41,675 nt of DNA, from positions 1 to 41,675 of the forward strand of contig JBHPHI010000004.1 in the NCBI GenBank assembly GCA_042569595.1. The letters are read 5' to 3'. The notes under the pieces are model-generated. The model did not search any database. It was not told where the DNA came from and worked only from the letters and a program-made list of their open reading frames with translations. Shown piece by piece: positions 24,837 to 31,962 of this stretch (positions are counted from its first letter, which is position 1; each line of letters opens with the position of its first letter). The translations under genes were made by a program, and so were the position numbers. The stretch is from JBHPHI01 sp042569595 (lineage in GTDB: Bacteria; Patescibacteriota; Microgenomatia; UBA1400; 2-01-FULL-45-11).

Positions 24837-25790
24837 TTAGTGTTCTTGACTATGACTAATAGTTGCTAGATTCATAAAGACCAGGGTGAGCATTGAGAAA
24901 ACAAGTGCCTGGATAAAGCCTACAAATATTTCTAGGCCTAAAAACGGTAACGGTGCAAATAATGGCACAAGAAATGCAATAACAGCAAGAAGCACTTCTC
25001 CAGCAAACATGTTTCCAAAAAGACGGAAAGCAAATGAAATTACTTTTGAAATTTCTGAAAATAGCTCTAAGATCCCGACGAAAAAGTCTATCGGGCCTGA
25101 GAAATTTATGAATTTACCTGAATAACTTAACCCCAAGAATTTAAATCCAACAAACTGAACTAGAACAATGGAAGAAAACGCTAAGGCTAAGGTGGTGTTT
25201 AAGTCTGCGGTAGGTCCCCTGAAGTAGGGCACAAAAGCTGGGCCATCGTGTCCACTTTTGTTTTCCTCTTCATGCTCGTCGGCAGTCGCCATGGCTTCAT
25301 CTGCATACTCTTCTTCAGCATGCTCATCTACCACTTCATTTAATTCTTCTTCTGTTTCATGAGTGTCTACTTCTTCCATTAGAGCAATATTTTCTTCGTG
25401 AGACTCCTCTGCCACATGTTTATCTGTGACCTCATGTTTTTCGCGAAAACCAATGGTGCCTACCCCTGGAAAAAGCCCAATCCAATTACTTAAGATTATG
25501 AAAATGAAGAAGGTAGAAACTATGGGAAAAAAAGAGCGGGCCTTTTTATTTTCGCCCGCTGTGCTTTTTACTAGATTGAAGAGTCCTTCAATAATGAGTT
25601 CCATAAGACTTTGGAACCTTGAAGGCTTATCGTTAAACTTTGCCTTTTTGAATTCTTTGTAGGTTTTTGAAGCTAATAATAGGATTACTACTAAAACTAT
25701 CCACGTGGTTAAAATTGAGTTGGAAATTGGGACGCCGGCGACTTCGAAGACTTTTTCGGCGTTTATTGATATGTGTAGATTTCCAGCCAT
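24837..25790 (-). CDS. atpB: F1F0 ATP synthase a subunit with acidic, His-rich insert
   Basis: This is the stator proton channel. TM1 (about 23-41), TM2 (about 88-107), the PTADLNTTLALAF helix and the aR helix (ISFAFRLFGNM, Arg256) are all recognisable, and the 317-aa protein is longer than usual (240-270). The extra length is one insert at about residues 117-182, between TM2 and the PTADLN helix: 66 residues with 28 Glu/Asp and 7 His. From the known subunit a topology this loop faces outside, near the proton-entry half channel. It is the first gene of the atp operon, about 150 bp from a consensus promoter. Confidence 0.95.
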   Translation of the reverse strand: MAGNLHISINAEKVFEVAGVPISNSILTTWIVLVVILLLASKTYKEFKKAKFNDKPSRFQSLMELIIEGLFNLVKSTAGENKKARSFFPIVSTFFIFIILSNWIGLFPGVGTIGFREKHEVTDKHVAEESHEENIALMEEVDTHETEEELNEVVDEHAEEEYADEAMATADEHEEENKSGHDGPAFVPYFRGPTADLNTTLALAFSSIVLVQFVGFKFLGLSYSGKFINFSGPIDFFVGILELFSEISKVISFAFRLFGNMFAGEVLLAVIAFLVPLFAPLPFLGLEIFVGFIQALVFSMLTLVFMNLATISHSQEH

Positions 25791-25926
25791 ACTTCAATAT
25801 TCCGCTTATTGATAATAGTTTATATTTATCATGTAATACGGAGTTAAAACTAGTATTAACTTTTAATTCTCACATCGTGAGTCTTTAATATGGGTTATAT
25901 CAATACAATTAAGTTTGATACAACAC

Positions 25927-25971
25927 GTATTAATTAATACATATTATATGTGTATTAGACTTAAATATCAA
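25927..25971 (-). promoter_or_regulatory. atp operon promoter with palindrome at the start site
   Basis: On the minus strand TTGATA (25966-25971) and TATAAT (25943-25948) are separated by 17 bases, the best sigma70-type promoter in the window. The predicted start falls in the perfect palindrome GTATTAATTAATAC (25927-25940), a possible operator. The leader to the atpB ATG is about 145 bases and contains a small hairpin (CTCAC/GTGAG, 25869-25881). Confidence 0.65.
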
Positions 25972-26006
25972 CACCGAGATTTTACAACAAAACTCCTCAA
26001 GTCACA

Positions 26007-26030
26007 AAAAGCAATTTGCTTTTAATTTTT
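26007..26030. terminator. Bidirectional terminator-like hairpin
   Basis: AAAAGCA (26007-26013) and TGCTTTT (26017-26023) form a 7-bp stem with a 3-base loop. The plus-strand tail is AATTTTT and the minus-strand arm ends in a T run. On the minus strand it could stop transcripts coming from the SDR side before the atp promoter. Confidence 0.45.
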
Positions 26031-26085
26031 AATCTTGTATTATGAGTGCGTGCAAGAGAACCTACTCGAGAGAGCAAATACCGTC

Positions 26086-26316
26086 ATGCCTGATCCTGAC
26101 TACGTTATTGGTTTGTTTGATCTTTCCTTTGTTTATATGAAGGAGGATGTGGCTAAAGAGTCTGGGTTCTCCGTAGCTCATTTTGTAGGCAAGACCGTTT
26201 TTGAACTGTTTGATTATTCAGGAGATGAGTTGCAAAAAGAGATGCTCGTAAATATAGATAGTTTTGAAAGAGTAATCCAACTAAAGTTGCATGGCAGCTC
26301 AGTAGATAAAGTGTGA
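26086..26316 (+). CDS. Short PAS-like ORF, possibly broken
   Basis: From the ATG at 26086 (or TTG 26035) the ORF gives 76 to 93 aa. The pattern VIGLFDLSFVYMKEDVAKES followed by GFSVAHFVGKTVFELFDYSG resembles the first part of a PAS domain (a strand with D-x-S, then hydrophobic residues, then VGKTVFELF). After the TGA at 26314 the same frame continues for 25 codons with sensible residues (FAGFEYNKNPYRAGK and LEVFKKK) to a second TGA at 26392-26394, suggesting a nonsense-broken gene or a coincidence. The SD (GAGAGAG, 11 bases upstream) is mediocre. It is divergent from atpB. Function unknown. Confidence 0.4.
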   Translation: MPDPDYVIGLFDLSFVYMKEDVAKESGFSVAHFVGKTVFELFDYSGDELQKEMLVNIDSFERVIQLKLHGSSVDKV

Positions 26317-26450
26317 GTAAAGTTTGCGGGATTTGAGTACAACAAAAATCCATATCGAGCTGGAAAGATTTTGGAAGTTTTTAAGAAGAAGTGATTTTAA
26401 TGCTTGGTTGAAATATTTGATCCCCTCTGGGATAATTCATAAGTTGACCT

Positions 26451-26522
26451 GGCCCCATCGTCTAGTGGTTAGGACATTGGGTTTTCATCCCAAAAACCAG
26501 AGTTCGATTCTCTGTGGGGTCA
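26451..26522 (+). tRNA. tRNA-Glu (anticodon TTC)
   Basis: The cloverleaf reads: acceptor GGCCCCA with TGGGGTC, D arm GTCTAGTGGTTAGGAC, anticodon stem TTGGG/CCCAA around the loop TTTTCAT (anticodon TTC), T arm CAGAG-TTCGATT-CTCTG and discriminator A at 26522. CCA is not encoded. This tRNA is the substrate family GatCAB depends on indirectly: Glu is first charged, then amidated on tRNA-Gln. Confidence 0.96.
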
Positions 26523-26528
26523 CAAGTT

Positions 26529-27305
26529 TTATTTTTCTTCCTGAACTTTTTTGACGGTTTTTGCAATGATTCCTCTAGGCATTAGTCTGGCTGGGAGAAT
26601 CATTAGTTTGTTTTTTAATCCATGAATTGCAACAACAGAACCTTTCATGAGTTCTTTGTATCCAAACTCTGCTACTTCCCTGCTGGTCGCCATTCCCCCG
26701 CCTGAAGTAACTATTTTGGAATGAGTCATTTTTGCAGTTTCTTGAAAGTTACTTTTTGTGGCTCCTGGGCAAAGAGCGGAAACAACTATGCCTTTGTCAC
26801 TTAGTTCTTCGGCAATTGCTTCTGAGAAATGAAGCACGTAGGCTTTACTGGCATAATAAGCTGCCATCAGAGGTCCTGGAAGAAATGCTGCCACTGAACT
26901 GACGTTTAGAATTTTTCCAGTTTTAAACCCTACCATGTCTTTTAGGTAAAAGTGAGTTAATTGGGTCAAAGCTACTATATTTACCTGCAACATGTCTGTT
27001 ATCTTCTTGAGGTCGGCGCTTTCAAATGGGCCAAAATCGCCAAAACCTGCGTTGTTCACTAGTACCTCAATAAAAATCTTGTCTTTCTTGGTGATTTTGT
27101 ATATTTTTTCAGCGGCATTAGAATCTTTTAGATCTTGGATTATTATTTTTATTTTTAATTTTTTATTTTTCAATTCGTTTTGTACTTTTTCTAGTTCCTG
27201 GATGTTTCTACCAACCAAAACTAAATGATATTTTTTTTCGTGGAACAATTTTGCAAACTCTTTTCCTATGCCGGAGTTTGCGCCAGTTATGAGTGCGTAT
27301 TTCAT
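26529..27305 (-). CDS. Short-chain dehydrogenase/reductase (SDR)
   Basis: A classical NAD(P)-dependent SDR. The cofactor motif TGANSGIG comes right after the start strand, then NNAGFGDFGPF, the catalytic Ser in NVSSVAAF, and the YYASKAY Tyr/Lys pair, followed by ALCPGATKS. I choose the ATG at 27305 because the family begins just before the first strand and GTGGA precedes it; an upstream ATG at 27320 would add five residues. The 258-aa length is typical. Its substrate is not predictable. It lies between two plus-strand tRNA genes and ends 6 bp from tRNA-Glu. Confidence 0.9.
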   Translation of the reverse strand: MKYALITGANSGIGKEFAKLFHEKKYHLVLVGRNIQELEKVQNELKNKKLKIKIIIQDLKDSNAAEKIYKITKKDKIFIEVLVNNAGFGDFGPFESADLKKITDMLQVNIVALTQLTHFYLKDMVGFKTGKILNVSSVAAFLPGPLMAAYYASKAYVLHFSEAIAEELSDKGIVVSALCPGATKSNFQETAKMTHSKIVTSGGGMATSREVAEFGYKELMKGSVVAIHGLKNKLMILPARLMPRGIIAKTVKKVQEEK

Positions 27306-27375
27306 AAATCCACTATACATGGTGTTTGAATTGTTGGAAAATATAGATTGTTGAGGTAAAATTCTTAGGTTGGAT

Positions 27376-27448
27376 GGGCCCGTAGCTCAGGGGTTAGAGC
27401 GACAGCCTTTTAAGCTGTGCGTCGTAGGTTCGATTCCTACCGGGCTCA
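27376..27448 (+). tRNA. tRNA-Lys (anticodon TTT)
   Basis: The acceptor GGGCCCG pairs with CGGGCTC, the D arm is GCTCAGGGGTTAGAGC, the anticodon stem ACAGC/GCTGT encloses CTTTTAA (anticodon TTT), and the T arm is GTAGG-TTCGATT-CCTAC. The discriminator is A at 27448; CCA is not encoded. The last three bases overlap the stop codon of the convergent nucleotidase gene. Confidence 0.96.
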
Positions 27449-28027
27449 CAAGTTGTTTACTATCTGAACAACTCCTTTCCATTCATCTGCTCTTTTTGCT
27501 ATGACTGGGCTTTCGTATTTTTGGTTCCAAGGTCTGTTTAAGATAATTGAAGGCACTCCTACTTCAGCGCATTCCTTAACGTACCAAGGAGAGTCTTCAA
27601 TAATAATATCGATGTTGTTATCTAGACAAAGTTGAGCTTTAGTTATTTTCGGGCCTGTTTTTCTAGTTGCTTGACCTGTGAAAATGATTTCTTTGAAGGT
27701 TTTTGGGAAATACTTATTAATCCAATCTATTGTTTCTTTTTCTATGCTTTTTGGCCTGGATGTAACCACAAAGAGATTGTGATTTTTTAAATTTTTAATT
27801 CCTGATTGAGATCCCTCAATGGGAAGGATTTCATGAAACAGATCAGATTCGTAAAAATCTTCAATTATTTTTATTACTTTTTCGCCCCTTACGTTCCAAA
27901 TTTTTCCAAGAAAGTAGTTATCGTATTCATCATATACGTGATTTTTGTTGTATTTTAGGTTGTAGTAGTCGTTTAGTTTGGAGTGAAGAGCTGCTAATAC
28001 GTCATCCACATCTACAGCAATATTCAT
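27446..28027 (-). CDS. HAD-family 5'(3')-nucleotidase-like protein
   Basis: It is a 193-aa HAD phosphatase of the NT5C / YqfW type. Motif I is AVDVDDVLAALH, motif II is VVTSRP, and the acidic motif IV region is IIIEDSPWYVKE, followed by GVPSIILNRPWNQ, a pattern seen in small deoxyribonucleotidases. It is likely cytosolic and could dephosphorylate nucleoside monophosphates, although the family has members of unknown substrate. Its TGA stop lies within the 3' end of tRNA-Lys on the opposite strand. Confidence 0.78.
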   Translation of the reverse strand: MNIAVDVDDVLAALHSKLNDYYNLKYNKNHVYDEYDNYFLGKIWNVRGEKVIKIIEDFYESDLFHEILPIEGSQSGIKNLKNHNLFVVTSRPKSIEKETIDWINKYFPKTFKEIIFTGQATRKTGPKITKAQLCLDNNIDIIIEDSPWYVKECAEVGVPSIILNRPWNQKYESPVIAKRADEWKGVVQIVNNL

Positions 28028-28046
28028 CTGTTTATTGTAAACTAAT

Positions 28047-28394
28047 TTATTGAGAAATATTTACGAAATGATCTGCTTTACTTCCTAAGATAGAAACTGC
28101 ATCGAACCTTGCGAACTGAGGTAGCTTGGGATTTGAGTTTAAAAAGATATGAGCGGCTTTTCTAAGATGATTTATTTTTTCTTTTGTAATCGCTTCTTCG
28201 GGATTTCCAAGTATGTTGCTTGATCTGGTTTTGACTTCAACAAAAACTAACTGACCCTCATCCTGGAAGATTAAATCAATCTCACCATACCTTGTGTGAT
28301 AATTGGCTGTTATGAACTTATAGCCTTTATTTTGAAGCAGTTTTTTTGCTTGTTTTTCGCCCTTTTGGCCCAGCTTCTTTTTTTGCAGTGTCAC
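28047..28394 (-). CDS. YraN/UPF0102 family endonuclease-like protein
   Basis: It is 115 aa with the family pattern LGQKGEKQAKKLLQNKGY, ITANYHTRYGEIDLIFQDEG and LVFVEVKTRSS, which is a restriction-endonuclease-like fold with E-x(n)-D-x(n)-ExK residues. The biochemical role of YraN is not well defined. The start is a GTG at 28394 with AGAAAAG upstream, inside the 3' end of rplS; the 68-bp overlap is long, but there is no in-frame start nearer to the conserved domain. The rplS-yraN gene order is common in bacteria. Confidence 0.88.
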   Translation of the reverse strand: MTLQKKKLGQKGEKQAKKLLQNKGYKFITANYHTRYGEIDLIFQDEGQLVFVEVKTRSSNILGNPEEAITKEKINHLRKAAHIFLNSNPKLPQFARFDAVSILGSKADHFVNISQ

Positions 28395-28731
28395 TTTTCT
28401 TTTCTACTTTGACTGCTTTTACCCTAAGAGCTTCTCTGCCCGTCCTTTGTCTTAGATAGTATAGTTTTGATCTTCTGACTTTTCCTCTGGCTTTGAGGGT
28501 GATGTTGGTAATATCTGGTGATAAAACTGGAAATATTTTTTCTACACCAACTCCGTGCGTGCCAATTTTCCTGACAGTAAAGGAGGTGTTTTCTTGCCTG
28601 CCCTTGATAGCAATTAGTAAGCCAGTGAATGTCTGCTGCCTGGTCTTTTCGCCTTCTTGCACCTTAATAATAACGTTGATCGTGTCGCCTACGCCGAATG
28701 TTTCTTCTTTGTATTTAAAACTGTTTGCCAT
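28327..28731 (-). CDS. rplS: 50S ribosomal protein L19
   Basis: This large-subunit protein sits near the subunit interface. FGVGDTINVIIKVQEG, RQQTFTGLLIAIKG, FTVRKIGTHGVGVEKIFP and GKVRRSKLYYLRQRTGREALRVK are diagnostic. The last 22 residues or so (Lys/Ser/Thr-rich tail) are extra compared with the usual 115 aa and lie entirely in the segment that overlaps yraN in another frame. The 5' leader is short and lacks a clear SD. Confidence 0.97.
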   Translation of the reverse strand: MANSFKYKEETFGVGDTINVIIKVQEGEKTRQQTFTGLLIAIKGRQENTSFTVRKIGTHGVGVEKIFPVLSPDITNITLKARGKVRRSKLYYLRQRTGREALRVKAVKVEKKSDTAKKEAGPKGRKTSKKTASK

Positions 28732-28794
28732 GTGATTTAGTATATCTTACTTTATATTGTTTTCTTCGACTAATCGAATAACTTGGGTATTTTA

Positions 28795-29394
28795 TCAGGT
28801 GGAAGTGGTGGAAGCAAGATAGCTTTTGATGATACTTTCATCTATACCAATTTGTTTTATCCTATCTTCAAATTCCTCTTGACCGATTTTATCCCACTTT
28901 TTCTTTAAAAGCATGATATTTTCTACAGCATCATGGGGAAAAATAACCCAAGCTTCGGTCTTTTCTCCAAAATAATCTGGCTTAATACTGCTCCATGGTT
29001 TTTCAAACATGGTTGCTGTTTTTATGCTTTTAGCTCCGTGATTTAAAAGATACTCTTTGGCCATTTTCAGAGATTCACCAGTATCTGCAATATCATCAAA
29101 TATTAAAATGTCTTCATCTTCTATAGTGACAGGGAGAGATTGGACAACTATTGGACGTTTTTGAGTGTTGTTAATGCCTTTGTAAAATCTTACTTGGATA
29201 CTTGAGGCATTTTTTATATTAAGAAGATCTTGAAGTTGCCTGTTCCAACTGAGTCCTCCCTTAGCAAGGGCAACAACTCTATCAAAAATTTTTTCAGATT
29301 CTTTGATTTTGTTGGCGAGAGAGACCGTTATCTCACCCATTTTTTGCCAATTTGGATACAAGTATTCTTGCTCTTCTATGATAACAGGATTCAT
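28795..29394 (-). CDS. Purine phosphoribosyltransferase-like protein
   Basis: It is a type I PRTase (199 aa). The PRPP loop is ILIFDDIADTGESLKMAK, the phosphate-binding LAKGGLSWNRQL resembles xanthine/hypoxanthine enzymes, and YFGEKTEAWVIFPHDAVE matches the WVxFPW-type C-terminal part of Gpt/xanthine PRTases. Guanine, hypoxanthine or xanthine salvage is likely. The start overlaps the pyrG stop (ATGA), and prs, which makes its PRPP, is two genes upstream, so PRPP synthesis and use are co-transcribed. Confidence 0.85.
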   Translation of the reverse strand: MNPVIIEEQEYLYPNWQKMGEITVSLANKIKESEKIFDRVVALAKGGLSWNRQLQDLLNIKNASSIQVRFYKGINNTQKRPIVVQSLPVTIEDEDILIFDDIADTGESLKMAKEYLLNHGAKSIKTATMFEKPWSSIKPDYFGEKTEAWVIFPHDAVENIMLLKKKWDKIGQEEFEDRIKQIGIDESIIKSYLASTTST

Positions 29395-31055
29395 TTGTTG
29401 TTTTCTGAAGCTTTGATAAATTCTGTAAATAATGAATGTGGTCTAAGGGGTCTACTTTTGTATTCAGGATGACCCTGTGTACCTATAAAGAAAGGGTGTT
29501 TATCTGTTGGTAGCTCTATTAACTCAACCAAATTTTCTTTTATTGATCTGCCAGCTATTATTAGCCCTGCTTCTTCTATTTCTTTTTCGAATTCGTCGTT
29601 AAACTCATACCTGTGTCTATGTCTTTCTGATGAAATTCCTTTTTCTTTGTCTGTAAACTGACCGTGTTTGACGTATGCCTCCCATGCCCTTGTGTTTTGT
29701 TTCACCACACACTCCCATCCACCCAACCTCATAGTTCCACCGTAGGCTCTATTTTCAAGGATTCTCTCTTGCTCTGGAATAACATGAACAACCTGATGGG
29801 AAGATTTTGAATCTACTTCTTGTGTGTGCGCGTCTTCCCAGCCAATCACATTTCTTGCAAACTCTACAACAGCCAACTGCATTCCGTAACAAAGACCTAA
29901 ATATGGAATTTTATTTTCTCTTGCGTATTGAATTGCCTTGATTTTTCCCTCAACGCCCCTGGATCCCCAACCAATTGGAACTATTATTCCTTGTAAATCT
30001 TTTAACTTGTCTATACCATTTTCTTCTATTTCTTTACTATTTATTCCTCTGATTTCAAGATCAATTTCTTCGTTGGTGGCGGCGTGCTCTAAGGCGTCGT
30101 ACAATGCCGCATATGAGTCCTTCAAATCATAGTCACCTGTGGCAAAATATTTGCCAACAATCCCAATAATAGCTTTCTTAGTTTTTTTCTTTTTGGTTTT
30201 TTCAACATACTCATCCCATCTACTCATGTCTTGAGTTTTTTCTTCCATACCTAAAGCTCTTAAAACCTTGCCGTCAAAATCCTGATCTCTGAAAATACCC
30301 GGGATAAGATATACGGAATTGACATCCGGACCATCTATAATGTGTTCGGGTTTCACATTGCAGAACAAGGCAAATCTTTCTCTTCTTCTGTCGTCAATTG
30401 GTTTGGCGGACCTTGCTAAAATAAACTCTGGTTGAATACCCATTCCGTTCATAATTTTGACTGACAATTGAGTTGGTTTGGTTTTGGGTTCGCCGATGTG
30501 TTTTGGAACTGGAAGGTAGGAGACATGAATGTGTAAGGTTTTTAAGTCTCTTGCAACACGCATTATTCTTGAGGCCTCATAGTACAGTGAGTTTTGATAT
30601 TCTCCGGCTGTGCCACCAAGCTCGATTAAAACAATCTCTGCCTCTTCTTTTTCCCCTGCATCAATTATTCTTTCAATAATTTCATCTGTTACGTGAGGGA
30701 TTGCTTCAACATCCTCACCGTCATAGCCGAAATTCCTTTCTCTTTGAATAACGGCTTGATACACCTGACCCATGGTAATGAAATTTCTTCTAGAAATATC
30801 TTGATCTAAGAATTTTTCATAAGTGCCAAGATCCATATCGGCTTCTGTGCCATCCTCGCACAGAAAAGGATCTCCGTGCTCTATGGGGTTTATGAGGCCT
30901 GCGTCTATGTTTAGATAGTTTTCGCACTTTACGATAGTAACTTTGTATCCACGGGACTTTAGAAGAAGAGCTAATGAAGCACTAGCAACACCCTTTCCTA
31001 GTCCGGAAAGGACACCACCTGAAACGAAAATGTATGGAGTATTGTTGTCTTGCAT
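29391..31055 (-). CDS. pyrG: CTP synthase
   Basis: It makes CTP from UTP, ATP and glutamine. The synthase domain begins with YIFVSGGVLSGLGKGVASAS, with EDGTEADMDLGTYE and NFGYDGEDVEAIPHVTDE following. The glutamine amidotransferase domain has its nucleophile Cys in LGLCYGMQLAVVEFARN and the His-Glu pair in GTQGHPEYKSRP. I start it at the ATG at 31055 (554 aa); an open frame reaches a GTG at 31070, but AGGTG precedes the ATG and the family begins here. It follows prs by 15 bp and overlaps the phosphoribosyltransferase. Confidence 0.97.
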   Translation of the reverse strand: MQDNNTPYIFVSGGVLSGLGKGVASASLALLLKSRGYKVTIVKCENYLNIDAGLINPIEHGDPFLCEDGTEADMDLGTYEKFLDQDISRRNFITMGQVYQAVIQRERNFGYDGEDVEAIPHVTDEIIERIIDAGEKEEAEIVLIELGGTAGEYQNSLYYEASRIMRVARDLKTLHIHVSYLPVPKHIGEPKTKPTQLSVKIMNGMGIQPEFILARSAKPIDDRRRERFALFCNVKPEHIIDGPDVNSVYLIPGIFRDQDFDGKVLRALGMEEKTQDMSRWDEYVEKTKKKKTKKAIIGIVGKYFATGDYDLKDSYAALYDALEHAATNEEIDLEIRGINSKEIEENGIDKLKDLQGIIVPIGWGSRGVEGKIKAIQYARENKIPYLGLCYGMQLAVVEFARNVIGWEDAHTQEVDSKSSHQVVHVIPEQERILENRAYGGTMRLGGWECVVKQNTRAWEAYVKHGQFTDKEKGISSERHRHRYEFNDEFEKEIEEAGLIIAGRSIKENLVELIELPTDKHPFFIGTQGHPEYKSRPLRPHSLFTEFIKASENNK

Positions 31056-31070
31056 AGGGTATTTTAACAC

Positions 31071-31961
31071 CTATTTTAGGTATGAAGCAATGAGGTTGCC
31101 AACACTTAAAACAATAAGCTTACTAGAGTTAACTTTCTCAGGTTTTTGCACAGAATCTGTAATAATAATTCTATCAATTTCCGATGAATCAATCTTTTCT
31201 TGTACTCCGTCCAAAAATAAGTGATGAGTAGCGGCCACAGTTACTGACTTGACCCCCTTTTCTTTCAAGTACTTGGCGGACTCAAGTAGAGTTGATCCTG
31301 TAACAACCATGTCATCGATAATAAGAGCGTCTTTTCCAGAGATATCTCTATCTATATCTACGATAGAAACCTTTCCAGTTTCCAGATCTCTTTTTTTGTT
31401 TAGATATGCAACGTTAATATCTAAGCTATTGGCAAAATTTGTTGAGGTCTTCACAGCGCCAGCGTCTGGACTTACTATCACATAATCTTTCTGATTTAAT
31501 TCTTTTTTGAAAAATTCTAAAAATAAAGAACTTGCTTTCACGTTTTCTAGAGGGGTTTCAAAGAATCCCATAATAGCTGGATTATGAAGATCTAAAGTGA
31601 GAATTTTTCTGATTGGAGTAGTTTGTATAATCTTTGCAACCACCTTCACTGATAATGGCTCTCCTGACCTAAATACCTTATCCTGTTTTGAATATCCAAG
31701 CCAAGGAATAACAGCTGTAAGTTCATTTGCGCCTTTCCTTTTTAGAGCGTCTGCCATAAGACAAAATTCAATAATGTGATGATCAACTGGATTTGAAAAA
31801 GACTGAAGAAGGATGACTTTTTCTGGAACCTGGTCTTTTATCCAAACCCTACACTCATTGTTTGTAAATCTTGATAGTTCAACAGCACCAAATTCAATAT
31901 CTAATTTTTTCGCAATGTTTTCAGCTAATTTTTTGTTTGATCTTCCAGAGAAAATTTTCAT
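31071..31961 (-). CDS. prs: Ribose-phosphate pyrophosphokinase
   Basis: It makes PRPP from ribose-5-phosphate and ATP for nucleotide synthesis and salvage. MKIFSGRSNKKLAENIAKKL, the RFTNNECRVWI block, LDLHNPAIMGFF, the ribose-phosphate loop VIVSPDAGAVK, and the PRPP signature ALIIDDMVVTGSTLLESA are present. I start at the ATG at 31961 (296 aa), which gives the family N-terminus and lies 1 bp after the dnaE stop. Homologues usually run 310-320 aa, so it is slightly short. It is followed directly by pyrG. Confidence 0.95.
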   Translation of the reverse strand: MKIFSGRSNKKLAENIAKKLDIEFGAVELSRFTNNECRVWIKDQVPEKVILLQSFSNPVDHHIIEFCLMADALKRKGANELTAVIPWLGYSKQDKVFRSGEPLSVKVVAKIIQTTPIRKILTLDLHNPAIMGFFETPLENVKASSLFLEFFKKELNQKDYVIVSPDAGAVKTSTNFANSLDINVAYLNKKRDLETGKVSIVDIDRDISGKDALIIDDMVVTGSTLLESAKYLKEKGVKSVTVAATHHLFLDGVQEKIDSSEIDRIIITDSVQKPEKVNSSKLIVLSVGNLIASYLK

Positions 31962-31962
31962 A

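Noticed and set aside
26042..26140. 32-codon plus-strand frame with a hydrophobic end (MSACKRTYSREQ start)
   Set aside because: It lies out of frame inside the PAS-like ORF, has no SD and shows no recognisable feature.
26314..26316. UGA recoded as an amino acid (as in Gracilibacteria/Absconditabacteria)
   Set aside because: pgk, pyrG, gatA and the Y-family polymerase gene all end correctly at TGA with normal protein lengths and ATGA overlaps.
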